This document shows positions 1 to 11,496 of a stretch of 64,000 bases of DNA, piece after piece. The notes under the pieces are model-generated. The model worked only from the letters and a program-made list of their open reading frames with translations, had not been told where the DNA came from and made no database searches. Origin of the DNA: Mucor racemosus (taxonomy: Eukaryota; Mucoromycota; Mucoromycetes; Mucorales; Mucoraceae); assembly GCA_027405735.1 (NCBI GenBank), contig JAPEHQ010000007.1:1575001-1639000 (forward strand), in the 5' to 3' direction. The translations under genes and the position numbers were made by a program. How positions within the stretch are numbered: the first letter of the stretch is position 1; every line of letters begins with the position of its first letter.

Positions 1-301
1 AAGGTTGAAATTAATTGTTTTATTCATCTATTTATTATTTTTTAATTTTTGTTCTGATACAAAAAAGTATTGAATAATACAACTAAGCACTTATAAAACC
101 ACTGACAGTATTAAAACAAAACGTAGACTGCACAGAATATATATGTATTCATGTATTTTCTATAAATCCACCACGCAGTTTCATCAAAAAAATTACGCAA
201 ATTTGCTTGATTGTTATATATACACAAGAAAACTATTTACCAACAGTATACGTATACTGTATATATATACATAATATACAGTATCCGAGAGCGCTTTGAT
301 T
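1..301. other. AT-rich leader, no gene seen
   Basis: AT-rich sequence with short alternating AT/TATA runs near 210-285. I see no coding potential beyond a short open frame with a non-ATG start. Confidence 0.5.
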
Positions 302-659
302 TTACGCCAGGAGATTATATCAATTTAGACGCTAAAACATGTACTAAATCATTTATTAAAAATAAAGAGAAACTGCTATCAAATGAAAGAGCACATTGAA
401 ACTAAAGAGCTTTATTATAAGATCAAAACATCTTCTTTTATATCCACATTCTCTAATTATATGACTAGTCTAAAATGAGCCTATTTAAATACATATATAT
501 CTCCTATCAAGTCTAGGTGACACACACCAGTTCCACATTCCTCAATACGTACAGTATAAACTGAGCTTTATAACATTATACACGGCAATGTAGAACTTAT
601 CATATCAATCTTTGTCGTAATCTTAACCAAGGAATGCACACAGACTTGTGGACGCAACA
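302..659 (-). repeat. LTR family C, copy 1 (solo, degenerate)
   Basis: This segment matches 4595-4942 along its whole length; both contain the block TTACGCCAGGAGATTATATC and both end in GCAACA. A TATAAAAG box followed by AATAAA is readable on the minus strand, so the promoter orientation is probably minus. No internal retroelement sequence adjoins it, so it looks like a solo LTR. The left edge is less clear than in copy 2 and no target duplication is obvious. Confidence 0.6.
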
Positions 660-674
660 ATCTAGTTTTAACTT

Positions 675-1200
675 TGCCGTATATTTTTAGGTTTGATAAA
701 TAAAACTTAAAAAAGAATACAATTAAAAGAGAATGAGTAATGAATCAGTTCTTCAACTATATAATAAAAACAAGATATCGTTCATTTAGATATAAAAGAA
801 TGGCCTTTTATATTGATTTGACATTGAGATCCTGAGATGTAATTTAAGGCACTATTGAACTATTAGATCTGTTTGATAATAGTAATCTATGGATTGAAAT
901 GGAACAATCATAATTTAACGGTTCTTGTTGAAGAGCTTGTGAGTTGTCTTGTTTCAATGCTGCGCTAAATGTGCTTAGATGTTGATTTGATAGCTACTTG
1001 TTGATTGATTAACTGCTGGGATAAAATAATATGGTGTCATAATTGAGGTTCAAGCGTTTTTGGTAATTATTGGATTAAACTTGGTACGCTAGGAGTTTCT
1101 TATATCCGATGATATCAAGACTTTGCGCTTCAATACATGTCGTAGTCAATAGATTGTGAGATGTATTAATACTGTAAAAGGCGATGACGTGTGATACTAT
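675..1200 (-). repeat. LTR family 1, copy in minus orientation
   Basis: The reverse complement matches the 3' LTR at 51449-52013 and the copies near 21819-22350 and 54490-54834. Shared landmarks are the block ending AAACCTGAAAATATA, the TATA-like TATAAAAGGCC and a following AATAAACG. On the plus strand it begins TGCCGTAT, the complement of the LTR end. Its far edge merges into repeat A near 1200. No pol sequence is attached, so I read it as a solo or truncated LTR. Confidence 0.65.
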
Positions 1201-1202
1201 CT

Positions 1203-2640
1203 ACTGTACGATCAAAACTATAGCTATTATTAGTCAAGGCATCAGATTATTCTTTTTTTGTGTTTCTATATCGTTTAAAATTGTATCATTTTTCTGGAAC
1301 ATTTTGTGGATCTGTAGCCAGTTCTAGCTTTCTATTAGGCAGATATAAATATCATTGCCTTCAATTTGATCTTTTAATCAAGAAAAACATCCAACAATAC
1401 AGTAGTAAATAATGATATTTGATCTTAGAATGCGGTTAAATGAAAATTTAAGTCTCTAATATAGACTGCTACCTATATTAAAAACATTAGTCCCTTATGT
1501 TAGCATGCTTATTTAGATAAAAGAAAAGGATACCAGCTTGATAATAGTCTGATATACCGATATACCTTATCAAACAGTGAATATATTCTTAGAATAATAT
1601 GAAAACAAAAAGAGGGAAACAACACACGTAGAAAAGGATATTCAAGGCTTTACATTATTTAGTGCAATTAAAACCCTGCTAAATTGCACATTTCAGCCAA
1701 TGCCAAAAGCAGCATTACAGCACCTGAACTATAAACTAAGCAAAACAGGCAATATCTGCTATCATAGAAACATATATTTTTCTACTAGAAAAACTGTCTA
1801 TCATATCATAGATTCATTAAAAAATTGCAAAAGTGAGCCCGTAGAGCGACTCCATAATTGAGCATAACACGATTAAACGGCTAAGTCTTTTATACTATGG
1901 TATATATCTAAGCTTCAAATGAAAATGGGGGTTTTTTTTTCACTTTTCTTATATTTAACCATGTACGGTCTGAAAATTCAGTTTTTGTAGCGGACATTTT
2001 TGGGGCTCATTTTACCCTTACCAACACTCATGATTTTTATCAAAAATCAGAAAAATCAAATTTTGATACCAAAATCTACGTTTAAATGTACTATATTGTG
2101 AGAGAAAATTGTAGGCATGACTAATACACATTTTATAAAAGCTTAATATTAAATGTTAATTAATGAAACTTTGTACTTTTGGCCCAAAAACGGAATTATG
2201 GTTAAAGGATTTTCATGTAATATTTTACAATAAAAAGGTTTGCTATTTTTTATGGAGCAAATAGAGCGCTAAATTTTCTATAAGTGTATATTTTTTGTTT
2301 TTATAATTGGTAGTATAATTAACCCTAAATTTGCAAAATCAGAAAAAAAAAATTAAAAAATGTCAAAATTGATGATCTGGACAAAAATAATTTTTGAAAT
2401 TAATAATCCGCTTATAAGCCTTGTAAGTCTTAAAAATAAGAGATTTTATAATACTTGAGAACTTTTTCAAGAATTTACGATGCTGTATCCACTTGATTCA
2501 AGCTTACTACCGTAAATCTTTATACCTGTTTGTATTGTGTGGTAGTTTATTTGATAATAATATAGTCTTACTTTATAATTATTACGCTAGAGGTGATTTA
2601 CGTTCAGTTTTATTCTTACTTCCTCTCCAATATCATAATA
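1203..2640 (+). repeat. Repeat A, copy 1 (about 1.4 kb)
   Basis: Long AT-rich interspersed repeat, collinear with 47943-49315 and, for its right half, with 52014-52720. Landmarks include GGTCTGAAAATTCAG, GCGGACATTTT and GGCCCAAAAACGG. The short open frame at 2493-2783 lies inside the repeat, and a related frame recurs at 49217, so that frame is a by-product of the repeat rather than a gene. No transposase or polymerase motif was recognised. Confidence 0.6.
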
Positions 2641-3802
2641 AACATAAACATGGCCATTGTTGGAACCTATTACCGCCTTTTTACCCTCTTTGTCCCAAGC
2701 CAGTTTATTCAACGCTTTACCAGAGCCAAACTATGTACTTACAAATGGTTCCTCGGTATTTGCATTCAAATTTCATAAATTAAATTGACTGGTTCCATCT
2801 ACAGTAGTAGTATCAAACGTATCATTAGCCCGCCTTATGGTAAACAATGTCAATCTAAAATTAGAAATATCCCATCATTGTCATTGTTATAAGTTATGAA
2901 AGGCTTGATTTTCAATAATACAGCAATTAAATAAGAAACAAAATAATACTAATAGCATATGGTGAGTATTTAACATCTAAGTAAGTTTGATGAAGTATGC
3001 GTTTAAACCCTTTTAAAAATTTTGAGGCAAAAAACGCAATATCTTGGTCCTGTAATTTCTATCCATCAAAATGTTGCGATTTCCACTACACAATGTATGT
3101 ATCTTTTATCAATCTTGGTCTCGACGATGTATATTTGGGTATCATCAGTTTTTTACTAGTTGTATTTTCTTTAATTCATAAATATTTAGTCATATTGAAC
3201 GATGATTTGTAGCATTGCAAAAAAAAAAAGAATAAATGCTTCAAGGGTTTTCTGCATATCAAATTATGTGATTTATTAGCAATGATTGCACTTAACTATG
3301 CTTTTTGAACCTATCAATGTTAATCAGAATAATTAGTACTTTAATTCAAAAGTAAGCTTTGCTTTTTACATTTATATTCATCCATTCAATAAATGACATT
3401 GCATTTATTATCCGTTATATCAGTCAACCAACTTAAACTTGATTCGATAAAATTGGCAACTAAATGCCTAAATTACACTTGAGCCACCAGGTATCGCCAC
3501 AAAAAATATCGTACAGGTCAACGAAGCATTACGATTTGGATCATTTCTTTGTGTTCATAGATCTGAGCTCTCTCACATGTTCATAAATCTCTCCATTAAC
3601 CGTATCTCTATCTATTCAATTTAACTGAAATACATTGAATGCCAGCATTGTACTTCATAAAACGCCTTATTTTATTGCAAGTCAACACAACTAATAATTT
3701 GATGCTAGTTTAGTATCAGCAATTGAATCAGATAAATTTGAGATTAGACAACCCCTTTTAATTAACTTTGCATACCATGAGCTAAGAATGGACCGTTACA
3801 TA
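2641..3802. other. AT-rich spacer, no gene recognised
   Basis: No open frame with domain-like composition. A 71-codon frame at 2997-3212 is hydrophobic but has no recognisable motif and no neighbours supporting it. Confidence 0.4.
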
Positions 3803-4340
3803 GTTAATAATTCATTTCCAAATAAACGATAGGAAAGACATGTACTTGTACCTGATGCTTGATGTCAGTTTATAAAAAATATTGGTCTTTTTGTTGTAGT
3901 TTTAAACATAAATACAAGAGTTGAGGAAAGAGCGGGGAAGAAAAAGGTAAAATAATTCTAAATCAGTTGATTTTGTGTGTTACAAACAGAAATTTACAAA
4001 GACATAAATACTCTTAGTGTTGTCAAACAGCTTGTTGTCGTTGTTCCCATCTGGTTTACGAAAGAAGAACATGGGCAGAACTCTTTCAAATCCCAAATTG
4101 ATGTATCTCGTCAATATGGCAATTCTGTTGAATCAGAATAACTCACACCTGCTTTAAACCATTCAAATTATCTTCGTTATTAATTATATTATAATTGGTA
4201 TTATATACTTTAGTAAATTGACTAAAAAACTTTGATTTAATTGCTCTGCTTATCTGGGCTGCTTGATATGCACAAATGTTTTTATTCTGCCCATCTATGC
4301 AAATTATTATGCCCATGGGAAGCACAATTCCGCCGTAGTA
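3803..4340 (+). mobile_element. CACTA-like element right end (family D), copy 1
   Basis: About 530 bp closely matching 53025-53541. It ends CCGCCGTAGTA, a mutated form of the CGGCCGTAGTG terminus at 53531-53541, so it is read as the right end of the same DNA-transposon family. Subterminal TGCACAAAT and CTGCCCATC words resemble those near the left terminus at 46810. Its right edge abuts the minus-strand LTR family 2 copy. Confidence 0.5.
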
Positions 4341-4344
4341 ATAA

Positions 4345-5178
4345 CAATAAAAGAGACAGTAATTTATTATCAGCTTTTCTAACTGTATATAAAAACTAAA
4401 AGAAATCTGAGGTTTATTAATAAGATGTAAAAGTATGAGTCTTTTATATCTATTCACTATCTACTACTAAGATTGTAACTAAAGAACGGATAGATTAATA
4501 TGTTAAGTATTATCCATATTGATTCAGCAAATTAGAAATATACCGCGTTGAATCATAGTTTTAAATGATATGTTTCATAATTAGTATTTGTCTTTGTTAC
4601 GCCAGGAGATTATATCAATCTCAAAGCTAAAATATGTACTAAATCATTTAATAAAAATAAAGAAAAACTGTTATAAAATGAAAGAGCACACTAAAACTAA
4701 AGAACTTTATTATAAGATCGAACCATCTTCTTTTATATTCACATTCTCTAATTATATGACCTGTTTAAATGAGTCTATTTATATATATACATATATCCAA
4801 TTAAATCTAGATGAAACACACTAGTTCCATATTCCTGCATATACGGAGCTTCATAACATAATACACAGCAATGTAGAACTTAACATATCAAACTGTGTCG
4901 TAATCTTAACCAAGGAATGCACCCAGATCTGTGGATGCAACAGTCTTCTTGTTTTATTTAATTTGTTGAGAGAACAGGTCCGTTTCATGAGATCAATGTT
5001 TATATTGATAGCGCCGCCTATTAATTTACTTTCATAAAATGAGCTAAATGTGCTATTGAGCTACATGGAAAAACAGAGTATCCGTGGTTGATACTTCCTT
5101 CCGAAGTATTGGCTATACCATGGATTCGTGCTATCAGATTAGGATGTAGATTTATAGAAGGTGGCATGGAATACAACA
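4345..5178 (-). repeat. LTR family 2, minus copy, split by a nested solo LTR
   Basis: The reverse complement matches 22452-22980: the plus-strand end GGAATACAACA at 5178 corresponds to the LTR start TGTTGTATTCC. The copy is interrupted at 4595-4942 by LTR family C, with LTR-2 sequence continuing on both sides. A TATAAAAGAC box near 4450 (minus) corresponds to the one near 22855. It sits immediately against repeat B at 5179. Confidence 0.6.
4595..4942 (-). mobile_element. Solo LTR family C with 5-bp target duplication GTCTT
   Basis: A 348-bp unit with TGTT at one end and AACA at the other, flanked by GTCTT at 4590-4594 and 4943-4947. Removing the unit and one GTCTT restores the LTR-2 sequence, which is uninterrupted at 22700-22730. 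TG...CA ends, a 5-bp duplication and an empty paralogous site are the hallmarks of an LTR insertion reduced by LTR-LTR recombination. No internal coding region is present. Confidence 0.8.
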
Positions 5179-6612
5179 GCACCTATTTTAATGTAGAGTT
5201 AAAAGTTATTAGAATTTAAATTTATCGAGATAGGGTTTCCATTGTTAATTTTTTATGATTGTAAAATGTCGGTTTCAGATGGATTCAGATGGTTTTTGAA
5301 TGTTTTCATCAAATATTGAGTCAAATTATGTCAAATCCTCAAAGAAAACGTGCCTTATCTCTAGGGGCTATTGATATCTGTCTGAAAATAGAAGAGTTAA
5401 TACCAGAATATGAGTGTATTGGTTCAACAGTGACCAGACTGATCTAAAATCGATTGTAAAAATTAAGCACCTAAATTAAAATGTTATTTTTTTTTGCATT
5501 TTCACAATAGACCCAGCGGAAAGCTACTCCCTCATTTTTGTTTCAACAAAAAATATTGATTTTTCATCGAGAAAATCAAAATCATAGCTTACAGTAAAGC
5601 TCACAGTGTGTTCCAACTGAGTTCCAAAATTGATTTGCAAAATTGATCGAGAAATGATTTAAAAATCAAGTTTGTTCAAAAGCCCACGAACTGCAAAGTA
5701 AGTAGACCTAGCGTATTAAATAGTTTTTGTGCAGTTTTGGATTTTGCATCTATCTAAAAAAAAATTCAGATAAATGTTTCACATTAAATTTTGCGCAAAA
5801 TGCGATCGAAATTTTGGAGGTTTTTTGAAGATACACATCACTTTTTATAAGCATGTTTTAAAAATAAATAATGAAAATGATGCACAGCAAAACTATCTAC
5901 CGATCAAGCTACTGTTGAACCTTCCAGCTACATTTTTTGTAGAGAAAACAAGATTTTTGTCCAATTTTTTTCAAATTCAGAATTTGGGATGAGGGTCTAC
6001 AGGGGGAAAATTTGATGCTAGACGCGAAAATATCTCTTTGTACACATTTTTGAGAATATCTCCACGAAAAGTCAATATTTTGAAGAAAACTAAATTGGGT
6101 CCAAGAGAGCTCAACAAGGTTAATGACGTGAATGTAAAAAAAAACGCTGCTCAATTTAACGAATATTTTGAAATCTAGTACAAAAATGTCAAAAAAATGA
6201 TAAAAAAATAAAAGTGCTCAGAATATTTTTATACTGAAATATATTATAAAGCACATCAAAACAAGTAAGTTTTATTATTAAAAAATGTTAGTATGACTTA
6301 ATTTTTCGTAGAGATATGAAGCCTCAAAGTTTATAATTTTTAGCAATGAAATACGAGTAAAAATCCGAAACATTAGCATTGAAAAAATTATGCAACCTCG
6401 TTGAAATAGTATATTTCCGGAAATGCGTTTTTGGATTAAAGTTGAACATCTCAGGTACATTGGCATATAATTTTTTCTTGGTGTTATTTAGTGAAAAAAA
6501 AGTTGAGCAGAGATGAAAACCCAGACCCAGTTTTCAAGGAAAAAGCAGTGAATTTTACGGGGTTTTTAGTCTTAAGATATAGAATAAATTTAGAACTAGA
6601 TAGCATAAATCG
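5179..6612 (-). repeat. Repeat B, minus copy bracketing the P450/ETF island
   Basis: Member of a large interspersed family. Its 5500-6610 part is an almost exact inverted copy of 15470-16575; both encode an identical 72-residue open frame (5774-5992 plus, 16088-16306 minus). A more diverged part, 5179-5500, matches the corresponding part of the 54836-56280 copy. No transposase motif was recognised; composition is AT-rich with frequent A and T runs. Confidence 0.7.
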
Positions 6613-7036
6613 GTCAATTAATATGCATCTAGCAGTATTTAGATATATTCTAAAAAAGTGTGTATTATGAGACTAGCTATATAAAAGAAGGGAAGTTTCG
6701 ATTTTGAAGAGTGAAACTAGTCGAGTAGGTACTCTCAAAAAAATAAAAAATCCATTTACTACTATGGAGTGTAACCATTTCCGAATGTCTCAAGTGTTAA
6801 TGCGGTTCGTCAATTATAGAGTGTAGTAAAATCAAACACGATATTCTTTTATAAAGAAAATATAAACCTTGCAAATTCTAGAATGATTTCTATAAGAAAA
6901 CACATCGAAAATAGCATATCACTTAGATTGGGTTTTACATACGATCTGATGACTTGTAATAAAGAGGATAAAAAGTAGTGTATTAATCATAAATAGACAT
7001 AATAGTTTTATTTGTATAAATGAGTGGTTAAACAAA
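6613..7036. other. 3' flank of the first P450 gene
   Basis: AT-rich sequence between repeat B and the P450 stop at 7037. No coding potential beyond the P450 itself. Confidence 0.4.
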
Positions 7037-9059
7037 CTAATTTCTCTTTTCAAAGATGATATTAAGTTTATCTTTAGTGATAACCAAACCCCAAGCGATG
7101 CCTCTATTTTGCAAAACATCTTTATGTGGCGAATCAGCAGGCAAGGTCCATGTGTATTTTTTCACTAAATTTATAAATAAACAATATTAATCATTACACA
7201 TGGTTTATGAGAAATTAATCAAATATTTCAGATCAGATGCTAACTTACGTAACATGGAAAGAACAACACGTTGTTCAACCAAACTAAAGTTCATACCAAT
7301 GCATTGACGAGCGCCATTAGAGAAAGGTGCCCATGCAATACCTTCTTGATTATCAGCTTCACCGCCAGGAGCGAATCTGTCAGGGTTAAATGTATAAGGC
7401 TCCATCCAAACATCAGGGTTATGATGAAGGTTATAAATATCAAGGCACATCTTGGTACCCTTTGGAATATAGACTCCATCCATATTAATATCTTCAGTAG
7501 CAACACGAGCAGTGGTATTATAAGCAGGCGGATGTCTTCTCATAGTCTCTTTCATAATCATATTAATATAATATAATTGCTTTGTCTGCTCCAATGTTGG
7601 AATGCTATCTTCAGGGCTATCTCCGAGAACATGAAGAACTTCTTCTCTAGCTCTCTTTTGAATTTCCTATAAAAGCAACATTTATATATTAATAACTATA
7701 AGTCGATTGAGACATTAAAACCTACGGGATTTTTAGCCAATTCATATAAAGTAAAAGCCAAAGTGTTACTAGATGTATCATGTCCAGCAAGCATAAATAA
7801 ATAGAGATTGCTCTATAATTAAAATGTTAGATATTGCTAGTTGTATGCCTAACATATACCTACACGTAATTCTTCATCTGACATGGTTTCGCCACCTAAA
7901 CACATTTCACTTTCAATCATTAATGTAAGTAAATCTTTTTCTGATTCTAGACCATTGCTCAAGTTTTTAGCTACAAGGGCTCTCTTTTCTGTGATGATAT
8001 TATCAAGATTTTCTTTAAATTTAGTCATATTGGCATGCACTTGTTGTCTCTTTTTAAACCAATGAACCCATTTAGTATCAAAAGAAGGGAAAATCATAAA
8101 GAATGGGTTTGCCATTCCGATTTTAATGGAATCATAGTAGTGAACCCATTTATTGTTCTTGTCACCAAGAGCATTGAAATCGAAATCTAAACAGTATAAT
8201 TAGTATAAATACTTGCAACTAATTTGTATCCATACCAAAACCGGCAAGTCCAATGGCATCAAGAGTTAATCTTTCAAAAAGATCAAGTACATCAATTGTA
8301 TTTGTGTTATAATCTTCCATAGTTTTAAACATTTTGAGGGTCAAGTTACCAAATATTTTCACAGGCATTGACCTTTGAAAAGCAGGGTTAGCAATCTATG
8401 TAATTTGTTAAATTTTATCTGACTGTAATGGTACATTTGAATAAGAATACCTTTTTATGTCTTCTCCAATCAGGACCACTGAGAAATACCATACTTGGAC
8501 CGCCGAGAAATTTGTGAATAAGTGTTCCTGAAGCACCTACATCCATAATTGCCTTGGGAAAAATAGTTTCTAGTACACATAGGGTTAATATATTACTATG
8601 CCTTACAAAACAGATAAAATATACCTGGTCTTAATAAAACATGTTTGACTATAAGAGGATTTGCAAGTTCAACGTGCCAACCAATAACTGTTGGTCTCTA
8701 CATGAATCATCATACAGAATTAGCTGAAAGTATTACCAAATTTAATATTCTAAACTTACCACGTAAACACCATTTGCACCTTTCTTGAATAATGGCATCA
8801 CCTTTTCATTGGAGTAAGTTTCAAACAATTCATCTTTGAAAGCATAGCTTAAAAATGAGAAATAATCAATTGTAGCTAAATGTCTTAATTCCTTTGGTGG
8901 TCTCATGTATTTTTTAACTGCAGTAAATAATAAAGCCAATGCTACGGCAGTACTAATACTTGTAACTCCAGTCTTTGTACGCAGTTTTGGACCGACTATC
9001 TTTACTAGAACATCAGCTTTTGTATTCAAAGTTTGAATTAGTTTATTAATGAATATCAT
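7037..9059 (-). CDS. Cytochrome P450 monooxygenase (tandem gene 1)
   Basis: Haem-thiolate monooxygenase, probably ER-anchored through the hydrophobic stretch in the first exon (around residues 28-45). Eight exons on the minus strand: 8760-9059, 8625-8697, 8451-8569, 8236-8395, 7864-8186, 7726-7812, 7249-7666 and 7037-7164, all with GT-AG introns and a continuous frame of 535 residues. Visible P450 motifs in order: C-helix WRRHKK, I-helix AGHDTSSNT, K-helix ETMRR (ExxR), NPDRF, and the haem loop PFSNGARQCIG with the axial cysteine. Length is normal for a fungal microsomal P450. The ATG is the first in frame and follows an AT-rich leader. It lies 340 bp downstream of a paralogue in the same orientation, so a tandem duplication is likely. 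Substrate and CYP family were not assigned. Confidence 0.93.
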
Positions 9060-9399
9060 TTCAAAGAGAAAAAAGGGTAAAAATTAAGCTTGTAGTAAAC
9101 AGAAAAGCTCTGCGTATTTTTATAATTGAGATCATGGTCGGATAATAGATTTCTCAAAGAATAATTGTATCATATTATTACACTTCGTTCTTTAGATCTG
9201 GGAAATACGGTATTCAATGATACAATTGTCAAATTTTATGACTTTCTCGGGCCCGTTTCGGGCCTGTTGGAAAGCAACTTTTATTGGATATTGCTTCCCA
9301 AGTGCGCGGGAACTGCGTTCCGCCGATTTGTGTTTGTATTGTTTTTGTGTTTGTGTTCCCTTGAATTTATGCGTTATTATACGGTGCAACACTGTTTAT
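9060..9399. promoter_or_regulatory. P450 intergenic region with hairpins
   Basis: This holds the 3' flank of P450 gene 2 and the promoter of gene 1. Unlike its surroundings it has a locally GC-rich patch (about 9248-9324) with successive inverted repeats: GGCCCG-TTT-CGGGCC at 9250-9264, an 11-bp near-perfect arm pair at 9267-9277/9291-9301, and GAAC-TGC-GTTC at 9310-9320. Function is unknown; it could be a terminator/processing structure or an insertion remnant. Confidence 0.4.
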
Positions 9400-11496
9400 T
9401 TAATAACGTTTAATGAATTTTAATCGAAGTGATTGAGGGGCAAATGTAAATGCTGTATCAAATACAACCGCATTATAATGCGGAGAATTTACATCAATGT
9501 CAATTTCATATTTTCGCACTAAAAAGTAGGTTTAATATTCAAATTCTGCATAAATATTGCATTTAATACTTACATATCATTGACAATAAAACCTTTTGCT
9601 CGGTCAAGCTAAAATTCATACCAATACATTGTCTTGAGCCATTGCTAAAAGGAAGCCATGTAAATCCTTCATGTTGATCATATTCTCCACCCTCTTCAAA
9701 TCTTTCAGGGATAAATTCTTCTGGATTGTGCCAAAGTTTTGGATTCATGTGAATAGAATTAAAGTCAATGCTTATTTTTTGCCCTTTAGGAATCAATGTT
9801 CCATTCAAATTGATATCTTCTGCTGCGTCTCTTGACAGAAGTTTATCAACTGGTCCATTTCTTCGTAGATTCTATATTGGAAATGCATTAGTCTTTGCTA
9901 AACATCCCATTAATATGTATTGAAACTACACAAACCTCTTTAATTATCAAGGTAATATAGTCCATTCTCTTTAAATCTTCAATCGTTGGATCTACATCAG
10001 TAGGTTCGTCACCCAAAATATCCAATATTTCTTCACGCGCTTTTCTCTGTACATGCTTTATTTGGTACAGTTAGTATAATATTTACAGGCTAATGAAACA
10101 TTGATGTTACCTTATTTTTTGCTAAATTATACAAGCAAAACGCCAAAGTGTGTGCAGTTGTATCATGGCCTGAAATATTAAATAAATAAATAAATAAATG
10201 CTTGCCAATAGTATCCAAATGGTGTATCTTTACCTGCCAAGAAGAATAAAGCAATGTTATGCTATATAAACCGTTAGTACAACGAGAAATTCAGAAAACC
10301 ATTCAATAATCTTACTCTCAGTTCAGTGGTAGTGGTTTCAGAGCCATCTCGAATATCTGCCTCAATCATAAGGGTAAGCAGATCCTTTTCATTTTCAGGA
10401 ACACCTTTTGTTTCGCCATTAACAATCTCTTGACATCTGGTATCAGCCAAGTCTTGCAACATGTTGTTGAATCTAATTGTTGCTCTGTTTATTCTTCTTC
10501 TTTCAGGTGAAATATACTTCATCAGGAAATCAATTTTGGCAAAAATATTGACATAAGGATTGAATAAGCTCGTAATTACAATGTTATAAGTATCTGTCCA
10601 TCCTTCGGGATCGCCTTTCAAAGACTGAAAATCAAAGCCTACAAAAAGAAAAATATATTAAAATTATTTCCATCTATAATAAAATGCTTTGTATATACCA
10701 AATGCGGATAATCCCAAAGCATCAAGTGTAAATGCTTTCATACGATTTGCAATAGGAACGGCATCACTCTCAGTTTCAATTAAATCTATCAAATTATGCG
10801 CAACATTGCTAAATGTTTTGACAGGTGATGAACGAAGGAAAGCAGGATTCATAATCTTGGCAAGTATTAATAATAAATCAAGTAATCATATAAATGTGCA
10901 TCACAATACCTTTCTTTGCTTCTTCCAAGTGGCACCATTAGAAACGGCGACATTTTGTTTGCCTAGAAATTGAACGGCAGGGCTAGAATCTCCCAATGTG
11001 TCAAAAAATGCATGCGATTTGGGAAAGTAATCTATGATTAAGTTAGAAATACATACATTATACTAGTTTATGCAATCTACCAGTTTTCAATAGTAATGTT
11101 TTGGCAGCAATAGGGTCTGCAACGAATACTGTCCACGTTAATGGAATTTTACACTACCAAAAAATGAATACCTTGGCCCCTGGATACATTAGATGTAATA
11201 AATACTCAACTTACCACATAAAAACCATGTCCAGCATTAGTAAGAGGAGTTACCAATCGCTTTGTACGGTTGGCGACAGATTCTTTAATGAGAAATGATC
11301 TAATCATGGAGAGAAATGGAACTTTGGGAAATATTTGCAGACGCTTTGGTACAGAATACGCAGAATACACTTGTTTTATAACAAGACATAAAATAGCCAT
11401 ACCAATGTAAGATGATTTTGACCTTTTTCTAAACATGGGAAGTACATTTTCAATGGCTATATTATACGAATGCTGCAAAGCCTTTTCAACAATCAT
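9400..11496 (-). CDS. Cytochrome P450 monooxygenase (tandem gene 2)
   Basis: Paralogue of the neighbouring P450 and probably also membrane anchored (hydrophobic segment at residues 30-46). Ten exons: 11215-11496, 11081-11153, 10910-11031, 10699-10855, 10316-10638, 10234-10261, 10111-10169, 9936-10055, 9574-9871 and 9400-9518, giving 526 residues in one frame. Motifs: WKKQRK, I-helix AGHDTTAHT, ENLRR (ExxR), PERF and haem loop PFSNGSRQCIG. The final exon, ending LRLKFIKRY, needs the intron 9519-9573 to be removed. Exon lengths match gene 1 exactly at several positions (73, 323, 28+59=87, 120+298=418), so the two extra introns lie inside otherwise conserved blocks. Substrate unknown. Confidence 0.92.

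Noticed and set aside
5774..5992. 72-codon frame duplicated at 16088-16306
   Set aside because: Conserved between two copies only because the repeat arms are nearly identical; diverged B copies do not keep it and no domain is seen.
9165..9423. Small plus and minus frames in the P450 intergenic region
   Set aside because: They overlap the last P450 exon or start at non-ATG codons and have no recognisable motif.
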